Assembly (NCBI GenBank): GCA_023974075.1
Contig: CM043791.1
Coordinates: 24,789,642-24,853,641 of the forward strand
DNA: 64,000 bases
Origin: Chaenocephalus aceratus
Lineage: Eukaryota; Chordata; Actinopteri; Perciformes; Channichthyidae
Direction of reading: 5' to 3'
The notes under the pieces were generated by a model, which worked only from the letters and a program-made list of their open reading frames with translations, had not been told where the DNA came from and did no database searches. Made by a program: the position numbers and the translations under genes. Shown piece after piece: positions 25,550 to 37,754 of this stretch (positions are counted from its first letter, which is position 1; each line of letters opens with the position of its first letter).

Positions 25550-28500
25550 CTGAAACACAGAGAGAAAACACATTCAGAACAGGATATAAGGTTGAGATAG
25601 CCCATGGCAAACAAGAGAATCAATTTGACTGAATATTTATCACTAAATGAACCTGTTACGCTCACGTAACTTTGATTTATTCTCTCAATATATCACCGAA
25701 TATGTACAAACATATAAAATGCACAAATGTTCAAAAGAAAACACTCAATTCCTACTTTTACGTTTCATTTCAGCCTAAAATATTATATAGAAAGCAGCAA
25801 ATTAATAAAAACAATTCAACAGTTTAGTCCTGAAGATTGTAATAATTAAATATTCAACAACTTAAGATGATTTGAGGTTAAGTTTTAATATAATATTGTA
25901 TGTTTTTTGTATTTGTGGTCATTTACATCGTATAAACTGCGATATGGTATTTTGTACAAGGTACTCTTAAAAGATGCGGGTGCTGTAGTCTTGTATTAAT
26001 AATTTATGGTGATTTATAGATGACCGATGAAGGGACTTTATATATACAAACCAGAATTGTAAAATAACTCACACTATCCTTACAAAGAAAAGTGTGATGA
26101 AAGAACTAACTGCTATCTCTCACTGTGTCCGAAGAGTTTACATTTACAATGAAACATGACCGAAGTATTATAAAAATCACTTAAGGCTGCCATAATCTAT
26201 TACCACATTGGTCCGAGCCTGTTTAAGTTCATGACAACAGAGACTCCTTTTGTAAATAAAAAAATCCTTCAAATAATATAATTCTTGTTCTTTGACAGTA
26301 TTAACACAACCATGGGCAAGACCTCAATAGCTACAATCTCAATATATTTGGTAACTAGTTTGTAAATATAGTTTTTAATAATCATTATGTTTGATAGTTA
26401 AATGATTTGTAAGATGAAAATAATAGTAATAAACCTTACTACAGTGTGACTGTTGCATGGGATACTTTGCTACATTGTTGAGCAAAACCCTGAACTTTAA
26501 TGCCCGGCCTTTAGGAGGTTTTGTTCTTTTTATGACCTATTAACCTTCTCAGCCTTTTCCCTCCACAGCAGTTACGGCTGCCCACCAGTCTCTCCAGGTG
26601 CTTGTTGCTCAAGATGATTGTTAAGTATCAATTTCCTGTGTCACCTTTATGGGTTTTATTTATTTGTCTGCCCCTTCATGTGGAACAGAGCCTGAGCATT
26701 ACTCAGGTAGATGGATTATAACTCAACTGCTACGACTCATCAATCTTGGAAATTTGACTTCCTGAATCTCAGACAACTGTTACTGTCATATTACGGCACA
26801 GCATTATCAAGATCAATGACGTTTTAAATGCTTCCCAGTTAAGGATGATCGGTGACAATAAAAAGGTAAGTTGGTGATGAAACTGTCTCAGCTGTGGTGA
26901 GCGGCAGTGTGCACAGGGAGCGAGTCACCTGCTGGAGATCACTTCTCCCTCTGATGGGCTTCGGTTAAATGAATGAACTTGTAATCACAACAGTCACCCC
27001 GCTAAATGTCACATGTTGACCGTTATCGATCACCCAGGAATTATTTAACACCCAACGGCTTCATCACAAAGAATCTAATCAATGTACGCTTTCTTTTGGT
27101 TGTTCTCTCGTAAAATATGTGTGAAAAAATCTCACATAATAAAATGTGCAAATATCAACAGTTTTAGAATACTGATATTCCATTTTTAATATGTCCAGTG
27201 TATGTTTTTTGTTTGAGGTCCTTGAGAGCTTGACCCTCTTGCAGCTCAAAAAACAGTAAAATGGTATTTGGCTGTTAACCAACTTTTGGGCCACAGAAGC
27301 CCTGCTATAAATCTGAGATTGGTGTTGACAGTTCTTTTCAAGGATCTTCCAAACAGCAACAAGTGTCTGGGGTCTAATACATTTAAAATATGACCAATAT
27401 TAGAATAACATATGACACATAACATTTGTCTCTTTTTGAGTGTTGCATAGCCTTTGTATATTTGTCAAATCATAAAATATGGAACAACAAATATGAAAAG
27501 TATAAATACATTTGGAAATGACTTTTTTACACATACAGCAGGTGGATCTAGAAATTCGTTGTCAATAAATCCAGATCGACATTTTGTTATTTTGAATACA
27601 TTTTGAATCCCTATTGAACCTCAAATGTTAAAACTAAACTTTTGAAAGAATAATATTGCGATGTCAAAGTGTCATATTAGTGTTCGACAGTGGTTGTTAC
27701 AAACCTATGCTGTGAAGCCAAACATTAAGTTTCATACAAAATATTTCAGTCTGCATCTTTGGTTAGCATGTAGAAATGATGCACAAGACATCAAATATTT
27801 CCACCTAAAATTCATGGAGTCTTGAGTTTGAAAATGTTCTTCAATGTAAACATCATAGCGTCAGTGAAGGGCATGCTGAGACAGATGATATGACACTGTC
27901 AGACAGTGATAAATGCGCAACTGTAAAGCTACTCAACCAGACATTAAACTAATATTTTGATATTGTAAATATCCAGTACTTCATTCATCTAGATAGACAT
28001 CTATATATGTTATAAGGTTGACATCTCTCCTCATATGACTGCAGGAATAATCCTTCCTGAGCCTAAATAGAAGATTAGTGCTTTATTAAAACAGTGTCAT
28101 TTTGATATCAGCATTTTTGCTATCAACCATGATTAGCATGCACAGGAGACTACTGATCTGCATTGTGAACAAGCAGGGGATGTTTGAATACACAAAAATA
28201 AAAACCACTCCTACTCTTTCCCTGCAGCAAAAACTAAGCTGCATGAGGGAGAATTGTACACAGTGTGCTGCAATGATGACCATTTCCTCCTGTTTCATGT
28301 TTAACCCCACTCATTTCCCACAGTAAGAACTCCGGAAACACACAAGTGTGCGCAACAGCTTGGAGGGAGGATGACTGATGGCTTGTTGTCATGATGTTTG
28401 GGATTCAGCCGACTCGAAGCCTCTTGGCTCACTGAAGCTGTGAAGCACTGCAGTGCATACTACAGGCTATTGTTTGAAAAGTCCCGGTATTAGCAAGGTA

Positions 28501-29893
28501 TTGCTTCATTGTCACACTGTTGAGCCTGTGCAGAATGCAGTTATCTGTCCCTAGCCATTTACACTCTAGTTGCATTGGATTTATGATTACACTTCCTGAA
28601 CCGGGACATATTTCCAACCATTCAACAACGTAGCAAGGACACTTATTAAAATTTTACAATGTGACTGGATGGATTTTTTTGTTTTCAGATGTTATTCCTT
28701 AAATTGTGTGTGGGCTGGGTATACACTGAGCCAAACCTCACTCCTGACACCACTATTTCTCAAAAATGTCAATATTTGAAAAACACAGACATGCTCTATC
28801 AATCATACAGATAGCCATCTTTCAACCGGTCAATGTGCCACACTTGAATATCTGTCTGCCTCTGCCTTAGCAGTGCTCTGACCCTTTCTCTCTCTTTATT
28901 TCTTTTTGCCACATTACAGCTCTATCATGATGCCACATTGATGAGCCTGAGCTCCATAAACATGGAAAAGATGGCTGTCATCTTCCCCTCCTGGAACTGC
29001 ATTAACGGCAGTGACCTCTCCGGGTGCTGGTGACAGTCGTCTGTCAGCGCTGGTTAATTCCCAGTCTTGTGAGGGTCAAGAGCTGACATATAATGAGGCT
29101 TGACAGTGTTGGAGGGACAAGGGTCTGGTGTCAATGGCGGCCAGTAGCATCATGTCAGCAGCAGAAGGATGAGGGGTTCAATTCAAACCACGGAGGTAAT
29201 CCGAGCATGGTTGCTTTATCCCAGGGCCTCAACTGCCTATTGACACACATCAGAGCATGGACGCAAAACAAATTAGCATCAGTCAATATTCTCTCCCTCC
29301 TCCTGCCTCCTGACACAGCCACCCAAGGGCTGCCATGTTTGCTTCACCTCCAGTCAAAACAATAGAGACAATAGTGATCATGATGGAAAACGTCTGCGCT
29401 GACTTCTTAAGTGATGTTTTCAAGGTTGGGGGCAGAATGTTCACAATTCTGGTCTGTGTGTTGATAGCATGCAAACTTTGGTTTGAGGGGAATTTCCTTT
29501 AGAATTGGATCTACTTCACTTAAATTGTAGGAATATTCTATTTCTTATTTTTCATGCAGAATTTGTGGTTTAAGGGATACAAGCTGTCCAGAGGAATGAG
29601 CCTCAGCTATTTAGATGTCTTGTTTTGTGTGCTAAATGTGATCATATAACTTCTGTTGCATAAAAGGTGTTGGGAAGTGATGTGGAAAAACACTTCAAAT
29701 ATGCTAATCAAACATATGGCACTTCTAGGGAACAAACACGGATTGCTGTTGTCGTCCTATGATAAAAAGGTTACTTGGTTTTAAATGTAATTTGAATACG
29801 TCCGAGGGCTGCAATGGGCTGAGGCTGCTGCATTTTAAAACACACAATTTGTTTTTGCGTTGGGGAAAACAGACATTGTTCAGTTTTTTTCCA

Positions 29894-29970
29894 TTCTTCT
29901 TCTTCTTCTTCTTCTTCTTCTTCTTCTTCTTCTTCTTCTTCTTCTTCTTCTTCTTCTTCTTCTTCTTCTT
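29894..29970. repeat. (TTC)n microsatellite
   Basis: About 25 perfect TTC units. Such polypurine/polypyrimidine tracts can form triplex DNA. Open frames across it encode only poly-Leu, poly-Phe or poly-Glu and are not genes. Confidence 0.98.
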
Positions 29971-31779
29971 CCCCTATCTTCAACCCCCCTCCCTCTGCAG
30001 AAAGCCATTACAGAAATACAATTTCTAATACCTCCGCACAGGTCTTCGATCGACTGCAAACAAATTTATATTCAGGCGGTAAACAGAAAGCTGCAGAGAT
30101 TTATTTATTGAGTGTGGAGGAGAGAAACAAGCTAGCGTGTGAACCCTGAGTAACCTCCGAGCTGACATGAAGATGGATCAGTGCGCCCTGCAAATGCATG
30201 GAGAGAAGGGATATATTGCACTCAGTCATTCAGCACATCGCTGCCTGTAGAATCCCATTAACTCCCACAGCTGGGACCATATTTCTGTGTGGTAAGAATG
30301 CAGTTAGAAGTTGTTCATTACGCTGAATTATTTTGTAATTACTGCAGACTTAAAATAAATAGGTGATATCGTTCAAATAAAACTATTGTTTAATATTTAG
30401 GTTGTTGTTAAATGCTATGGGTGGGAGTGTTGTATGGTTATCTCAGTTTGAGAAAATAACAATGATTACAATTAAAATGTAATTATTTAAAAATAATTAA
30501 TTAATTAATTGGCTGTATTGTTTTTAATTAATTGGGAAAGGAAACATTCAGAAAAAATATCTAAATAACACACATACTTTGAGTAAAATTAATTTCAAAT
30601 GGTTACGGCTTTAGTGATCATTTGTATTCCAACCACAAGAAATGGTTATGAAAAAAATGGTTACGGTATACACATTTCTGAAAATATAAAACAAAGTCTC
30701 TTCAGTTTGGACTGAAAGCAAAACAATTTAAAAGGTTTGTGGATTAAACATTGACATGTTATATATAGCTCCATTAATTCCGTATGTTTTCAATGAATGC
30801 TTGGAGGCTCTACGACACATGTGTATATTGGAAAGTAGGTCACCAGATTTCCGTGAAGAAAAAACAAAAAACTTCTGCTGCTGTGGAGCTCATTGACATT
30901 TTCACTTCTGGGCTGGAGGTGATAACACTGGGCTGCTGTGTTCCTGTGTGCTGCAGCACAGGCCGGTTTTTATTATTTGCATGTGTTTCAGGGCAGTGCA
31001 GGTGAAGTCGTGGGCTTGGTGTATTCATCTTGTGTATGTAGTTAGTGAGAGTTTTTTGTTGTGTTTGTTTATGTCACTCAAGTTTGAATAGCCGCGTAGC
31101 GTTATTTGCATATGCATGAAAAGTATCACACGGCGATTCAGGACTGAGTAAACACGCAATTGTATTGAGAAGAAAAAAAAAAGGCACAGGACTAAAACAG
31201 ATTCGGGGCTCTATGTTTTTAGCGCATGGACAAGCTAATCCAGCGGAGGAGCTACTTTAACCTCGATATGAACGTCCTTTCTGTCGTTACAACATCTTGA
31301 TCTCTGCTCGAAGCCATTTTTGTATTTGTTCGAGGCTAATTACAAATCTGCTGCCACTGAACTTCTAAATAGTAGCTGTCACGACCTCTGAACCCATTAA
31401 GTGTGCCTTTCAAATGACCTAAGCCCTTCGCTAAATAGGGCCTCGGGTTTTCAAGAAGCTTTACACATTAGCATAATCCATTAGCTGCATAAATGTAGGC
31501 CTATAGTATGCTAATCTAGTTTTGCGATCAAATAAATGTTCTTTGTTGTCTTGAAAATGTATCTCGTTCTTTGTGTGTGAAATAAACGTAATTTCCTACC
31601 TGAACGCAGGTTAGGCCCATGAAGGCCCTAGCGTTTGCTGCTGCTGGAGAACTTCCTCGCTGTTTAAGGATGTTTTGTAGTGTTAGCTATGGCCTGCCAC
31701 TCTTTATGCTCGGACACAATTAAAATGACGACCTGAAGTGAGTTTCTCAACTCGGTTTAATCAGTGTTATCCTCTCTGA

Positions 31780-31837
31780 TGACAGAGATGTCCGGCTATT
31801 GGCCGAGACCAGGAGGGCACGTCATCTCCATCAATCA
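31780..31837 (+). promoter_or_regulatory. hoxc1a proximal element: MEIS/PREP, CCAAT-type and PBX-HOX sites
   Basis: TGACAG (31780-31785) is a MEIS/PREP core. CTATTGGCC follows at 31796-31804 and GCACGTCA about 14 bases on. TGATTGATGG on the minus strand (31828-31837) fits the PBX-HOX consensus TGATNNATKK. The group lies 130-190 bp before the hoxc1a start codon. Hoxb1 carries comparable PBX-HOX and PREP/MEIS sites in its auto-regulatory element, so auto- or cross-regulation by group-1 Hox is a reasonable inference. Confidence 0.5.
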
Positions 31838-31968
31838 GGGACTGCTGTTTCTCCTCTGAGGAATGTCCCCACGGTCGTCCAGCCGCCTGACCATGCGTTA
31901 CTTGGATGCATGAGAGGCCGGGCATGAAGTGCAACCCCGTCCAATGATTATGCAGGGGAGAGGTGATA

Positions 31969-34900
31969 ATGACTTCCTATCAAGAGTTAACGGCCGAAGG
32001 GAAGAGTAGCCCTCTGTTCACGGGCTGCTGCCGAGCAAAAGAGGTCATAAACCGGGACCTGAACGGCAGGACTCTCCCTGAACTCGACAGTCATGACGTG
32101 GAGGGGAACCTGGAGGTGGAAGTAGCCTCAGGATTTAATACTCCGCATCCCCGGTACTTAACTCTCTCCAACAGTTTGACTCTGTGCACCTCTTTGGACA
32201 GCCCTCCTCCTCCTCCTCCTCCTCCTCCTCCTCCACCACCACCACCACCGTGTGAGGCTCTCGAGGGCTTCTCGACACCGGCCTGCCCCCACTCGTCCCG
32301 TGTCCCCTGGCGGTGCAGGGCGCAGGGGCAGGGCTCTGCAGGACGCGGATCATACTGCGCGTCAAATAACAACGAAACGCCACAATCCGGCTTTGGGTCA
32401 CTTACTGAGACAATTCAAAGCTGCTCCCGTAATGGCCCCGAGATTCACGTCGCTATGGGGAGATCAGCTGGCTCGGACTGTAACGTAGCTCATATGGATG
32501 TAAGCAGTACAACTTTTGAGTGGATGAGAGTGAAGAGGAATCAGCACCGAGCGGGTACGTTTTTGTCAAGAGGAGGAATAAAGTTACTAAATGTATTCAG
32601 GATATTCATGTTTAGGATTGAGTTTATGTTTAATATTTAGCTTTGGTTAACTTCAATTCATAGTTGGGGAAACTTTGGTCGAAGTTTTCTTCTTCTTCTT
32701 CGAGAGAGAGAATGAATAGCTGACGTGTTTTGTGCGTCATCGTCCACAATTTCCTCCGTCCACAACATTGAAGGTACATTGAAAATAAATAATGTAAAAC
32801 GTTTGAAGGCATATCAAAACGTTTGAGAGGCTGCACTAGCTGTTTAGTCGAGGACACATTTGAATATGCACATGAGGAGTCGGTCACTATTTCCTTAACG
32901 GTTCCATGTTAATGTGAGTCTGTTCTTTAACATTGTCGCTCCATCTGCTGTTACAAGCAGGAGTTAGACTGTGCACACAAGGAGGGAGGAGTATAGTCAA
33001 AGGCCTGCTTAGCCTCACTGTATATTCAACCCTTGAAAAGGATCAATTATTTACCCTTGCCCTTACTAACCAGTAGTCTTTGAATAATGCAACAGAGCAC
33101 TGCCTGTCGAGACTCACAGGAAGTTGAGTAAAACTTACTCCTGTAATCTGGAGTGCTCCCTGAGTATTGATTAGGTGTCTGTTTGTAATGAAAGCTCTTG
33201 CGTATTGATTTCAGTTTGCAGCACCTTTACATGTGTCCACCTTTTGAACATAATTGCTGTCACAGATCATCATTTCCCTGACTGATGAGTCCTGGGCACA
33301 TAGCCCACAGAAGAATACATATCCCAGGCTTAAAAATTACCAATAGCTTGCTAATGTGAAAAATGCCTATCAATCATCAATGTTATATGAGTAATAGCAT
33401 CTTATATAGATCACTCAATCGATCAATAATGTCAGTTAACCGACTTGCCACTGGACCTGGGTTGGGTTTCATTCATTTTATGTGAAAAGATTTACTACAG
33501 TGGTGGTCCAGTTTTTTATTTCCCCATTGCACATTATCTGTCTGCTGAAGGGTGCTGCTGACCCAAATGTTCAGTGACCAAAGATACAGGCGGGTCATTA
33601 GCACTAGACTGAGGCCATGCAGAAAAGGCCATACCTCTCTGTGAGGGCTGCAATAAACAAACGCTGCAGCCAAATTCACATTAATATTTTGAATGATGTG
33701 GACTAAACACATTGTTTTTGATAATGATTCATATTTAAGTCAGTGTGCGCAAAATGTGACCTCACAACATTTGATGTGGCTTCATAAAACGATGTTTAGC
33801 CTTTTGATAACCCTTTCTTGCATGGTCATTTATGATACATTCATATAACTTGTAAAACATCATTTCATATCAAGGCAGGAGTAGAGGCAAAAGAAGACAT
33901 CGCCTTTAATTTGAGTATATCAATATTATCTGATGGAGAAATCATGAACTGTAAATTGCAATGTTGTAACATGCAACAAACTCTGAGGATGCCACTGTGA
34001 GGGAGGAAAAGGTTACAATAACACATTTCACTGGCCGAGGAGTCATTTTTATTCATAAAACACATTAGCCACTCATCTGATCCAAATCCGAGCTCTTGAG
34101 AAAGCTATTTGCTAACAACCACCCACGCACACACATTTCCTCTCAGTACTGTTAGTATCTTTTTAACCTCTTTCTCTTTGTCTCTGAAGGGGATCATCTG
34201 TAGGAGTAACTCATTAGAGCTACTGTGTAACTTGTAAAAAAGTCATTAGTGAAAGTACGCTTTCCTCTGAGGTTGTATTGGCTTTGGCACCAAAGAAAGT
34301 CTCACGTATCTTTCCACGTTGAAAGGCCTCTACAGACCTGCAGTAACCTCAGTGTATATACTCCCAGTGCGTCATTCTTCAATTATGCTTTGACAGCACC
34401 TGAATTACTGTGGGCTGGATGCCCAGATGACTGAGGCAATGTGTATCGATCTATCCATTTTCTTCTTCCCTCTCCTTGCCTTGGAAGGCCCTTCCATTCC
34501 CTTTGCAGCCTGGCTATTTTTAAGCGTGCAAGTCATTTCTCAAATATTTAGTTTGATTCTTTTATACCTTCTGGCGGCATCAATTCAATTCAATTCTATT
34601 ATCTTTGTAGCCATTAATCAGAATGTGCATGTGATTTGCACTCCTGAAAGCTGAAGTTCTTAATTACAGTTTGTCTGTATTGGTTATTCATATACACTGC
34701 CCTCTAATTCTCAGGCTTGGTTACCTTGACATTCATTTTCTTAAAACACAGATGTTGACATTTATCCTATAACTGACCTTTCCATCTGCTATGCTTTTCC
34801 AAGTGGCTAGAGGCCTGTTAACCTTCCTCCCTATGAATTGTGGTGGGAGACATTGCTCTACACCTGGCACACTGACTCCATTATGCAGCAGCAGCACATT

Positions 34901-36254
34901 TTCTCAGAGGCAAAGATACACTGGCGACTTAGCCACAATGTCAGCAATGAAAAATCAAGATATAGCTGCGGTTCCTGTCATTCATTGCACATAAGTAGCA
35001 CAGATGATACTTTAATGTGTGACCCAGAAACCTCAAAGGAAAAAGTGGAGACATTTGTCATTAATGCAGTGTGTGAAAGGATTTGTAAACTGTTAAACTG
35101 TCATTGACAGAAAGGCCAAAAGGCAAATTATTAATGATTCTGATGAATACAGTTAATGGACTGTAAACGATACAAAGTTGTTTTGACTCGACAACTTTTA
35201 TCTGCAATATAGCAACATACTTTGTTCAACTATTTGGTGATCTTGTCTTGCACCTGCTATAAAAGCAATACCTTAAGAACATAAATGTGAAGCCTTTAAA
35301 ATGTTTCCAAGTCAGTGGTGTCGATTAAAATCTCATCTTGTCTGCAACTTGTTTCTTCTCTGTTGTTAGATAACACACAATTCCTATTTGATAGCAACAA
35401 AATATTTTTGCCTATAGGTTTCTGCTAAAGTTGATAGTTCGGTGAAATACGACGACACAGACAGAAAAATTACTTATGGGTAAAACTTTAAATCAACCAA
35501 CTGGCTGAGCGCCAATTCCTACAGATCAAAATCTTGGAAAATATATGGATGTTTGAACTAATTTCAACTAAGTTTTAAAATTATTTTTGTATTTTGTATT
35601 TGTATTATAACACAAAGTACGAGAGCAGTCTAGACATAATAAACATTTAATAACATTTCTGAGGATTTATTTAACAAAAGTTAAAACTATAATGGCTTTG
35701 ACTTAAATGACTGGTTCCTGTTTCAGCCCTGGAATAATTGTTCATTTTATTTCCTGGAAAAGTGCGTGTATAATTGTATTCAAAAGGGTTTTGTGCTTCT
35801 TTTGTGGGTAACCTCATTGATCTTGCGCTGACGACTGTTTTCATGTGTTCTGTTCACAGTCAGGATGCACATGACCCGTGGGTTCAGTATTGGCTCGGGC
35901 CTCGGTGCTGTTGAGGCTAGAAGCAGCAGCATGTGCACGGATGGCCAGCCCACGGTGAACGGGGCCCCGAGGACCAGCTTCAGCACCAAGCAGCTGACCG
36001 AGCTGGAGAAGGAGTTCCACTTCAACAAGTACCTGAGTCGGGCCAGGCGGGTGGAGGTGGCCGGCGCCCTGCAGCTCAGCGAGACGCAGGTGAAAGTTTG
36101 GTTTCAGAACAGACGCATGAAGCAGAAGAAATTACAGAGAGACGGGCTGCTCTCCGACCCGGGGCCCGCGGCTGCGCATTCAAACGCCGACTTTTTGGAC
36201 ACCTGCCCCTCTCCTGGACCGACCCCGCCAAAACACCTGCCCCTGAACTCCTGA
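31969..36254 (+). CDS. hoxc1a: Hoxc1a homeodomain transcription factor, two exons (31969-32554, 35860-36254)
   Basis: Group-1 Hox regulator, expected in hindbrain and anterior mesoderm patterning with PBX partners. Exon 1 starts at ATG 31969 (MTSYQEL). A 16-residue proline run (residues 79-94) comes from a CCT/CCA repeat. The group-1 PBX-contact motif [10 protein letters not shown] begins at residue 182. Exon 1 ends GCGG/GTACGT at 32554, phase 1. Exon 2 begins at 35860 after GTTCACAG and keeps frame. The homeodomain (about residues 229-288) has the group-1 features [22 protein letters not shown] and [17 protein letters not shown]. The total is 326 residues. The 3.3-kb intron is long compared with the few hundred bases usual for Hox1 genes. 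Hoxc1 is absent from tetrapods and retained in some fish. No lesion is visible. Confidence 0.95.
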
Positions 36255-37740
36255 ACCGCAGGAGCTGCACAGCGCGTCACACATGCACGGGCGCCTGCCT
36301 GCAGATGTTTTGATTCCAGTTTGCATCGGTTTCAATCAGGCTTCACCTTTATTTGCTTACCACGATGGATACTTATCGCAAGAAGCGCAATGCCAAGTTT
36401 CTTCATGCAAGAACGGGTCAAAACAATTTGTCTTCCTCCCCCGGCTTCAGTCTGGCGCTCTGATTTGAATATTAAAATTCGAGTCATTGCATCCTCTCTA
36501 GACAATGTAAACAAGGAAACAAAATTATATTAATTGCCCATAGAAACTGTGGCAGACTATTTGTTTATTTATTTTGGACAATTTGTCCAGGAACTGAATT
36601 TACGTATACGATCAACAGGACACGTTGCTCCTAGTTTTGTTTAAAATGTATATTATTTTTATTTATTTAAGGTCTTCATTTGATCATGTTTTTTTCAGTT
36701 TGCTAAGACAGGAACTACATATTAAGTCAGTTGTACTATTTATTTCACCAGATCGCACACTGCTTTCTCAATCAATTTAAGTTGCAGCTTAATGGAGCTT
36801 TCTTTTTCCATTGCTTTGAAATTCGTTTGTCACATTTGAGGAAAAAGTCAGATGCACCTGTTGTAGAAAAATCACATCCTCAACATGTTAGACAATAATT
36901 ATCATTCTAATTTAAAAGAGCTTTAATGTTGTGTATTTTGACAGGTTTTAGGGTTTTCCTCCACGGAAAGATTAAAACCATAATTGACTGATAGATTTAT
37001 TGATCGCTCGTATTCGAACTATTGATCCGTGGTGGTGATCCATCTATTCGAGGCACAAACATGCGAGCATTTGCATGCATCTGTAACTGCATGTTAATGG
37101 TATGTAGAAACATCACGATCGGGAGTTGTTGCGTCTTTTATTACCTCTATATACATGCATCAGAAAATGATAATTTAGCCTGAACACTCATGCGGGAGAG
37201 CAGACAATAAAACGCTGTCTGTGCTGTTTTGCAGATCAACCAATAAATTGTGTTGCCCCAGCAGCTCGGGCTGCTAAATATTCCTTCCGGATTCACATCT
37301 CATCTCATATAAAGTAAATGATTGTAAACTCGGCCCTTAAACACTGTTATGTTCCCGGATCGCAATGCGTTTATGTCATGTTAATGTCTATTCAAATATC
37401 AAGATATGAGGCCATCAGCCACATTAATTCTATATGTGGGAATATTTTTTGTTTAGCTTTCAATTAGCGGTGTTGCTCGGGATATGAACATTAGTAGATC
37501 CACCGCGGATGTTAATGAAAACAAAGGAATTAAACCGTAAACCAGTTGGGTGTCGCTTAGAAATAAATAGCGAGAAACAAAATGAATAAATTAGGTCCGT
37601 TTCAACCCCCTTTTTACGTGTCCTCATTACAATTTGGCGTGTAAAAAATACTAATAAGATAATTATTAGACAGTTGCTCCTCTGCAATGCCTAGGAGTAG
37701 ACACGAAGCTAAAATATGCAGTTACACCGGAGTTCACCTC
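36255..37740 (+). other. hoxc1a 3' UTR and downstream DNA
   Basis: Candidate cleavage signals are ATTAAA near 36470 and AATAAA at 37206-37211. An ATTTGCAT octamer lies near 37069 with ATGCAT repeats beside it. No coding potential is seen. Confidence 0.4.
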
Positions 37741-37754
37741 TCACCTATTGACCT
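37741..37754 (-). promoter_or_regulatory. Candidate DR2 retinoic acid response element 3' of hoxc1a
   Basis: On the minus strand AGGTCA is followed by AT and AGGTGA (DR2). One base later a third half-site, AGGTGA, follows (complement of 37735-37740). It lies 1.5 kb downstream of hoxc1a. Hoxb1 has a functional DR2 element 3' of the gene, so position and spacing both fit. The second half-site is one base off the ideal. Confidence 0.45.

Larger units (their letters stand above)
22985..31779. other. hoxc3a to hoxc1a intergenic DNA
   Basis: No protein-coding exon is recognised. It contains a C/G homopolymer patch near 24190-24205 and 24410-24440, a TTC microsatellite (29894-29970), a possible minus-strand terminal exon (25335-25549) and a cluster of TAATTA homeodomain cores (30478-30540). 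An ATTTGCATATGCAT octamer-type POU site lies near 31104. The more GC-balanced block 28900-29120 may be a conserved element. The rest is unique AT-rich DNA. Confidence 0.45.

Noticed and set aside
31963..31968. GTG as start of hoxc1a
   Set aside because: The ATG two codons later gives the expected Hox1 start MTSYQE, and vertebrate genes rarely start at GTG.
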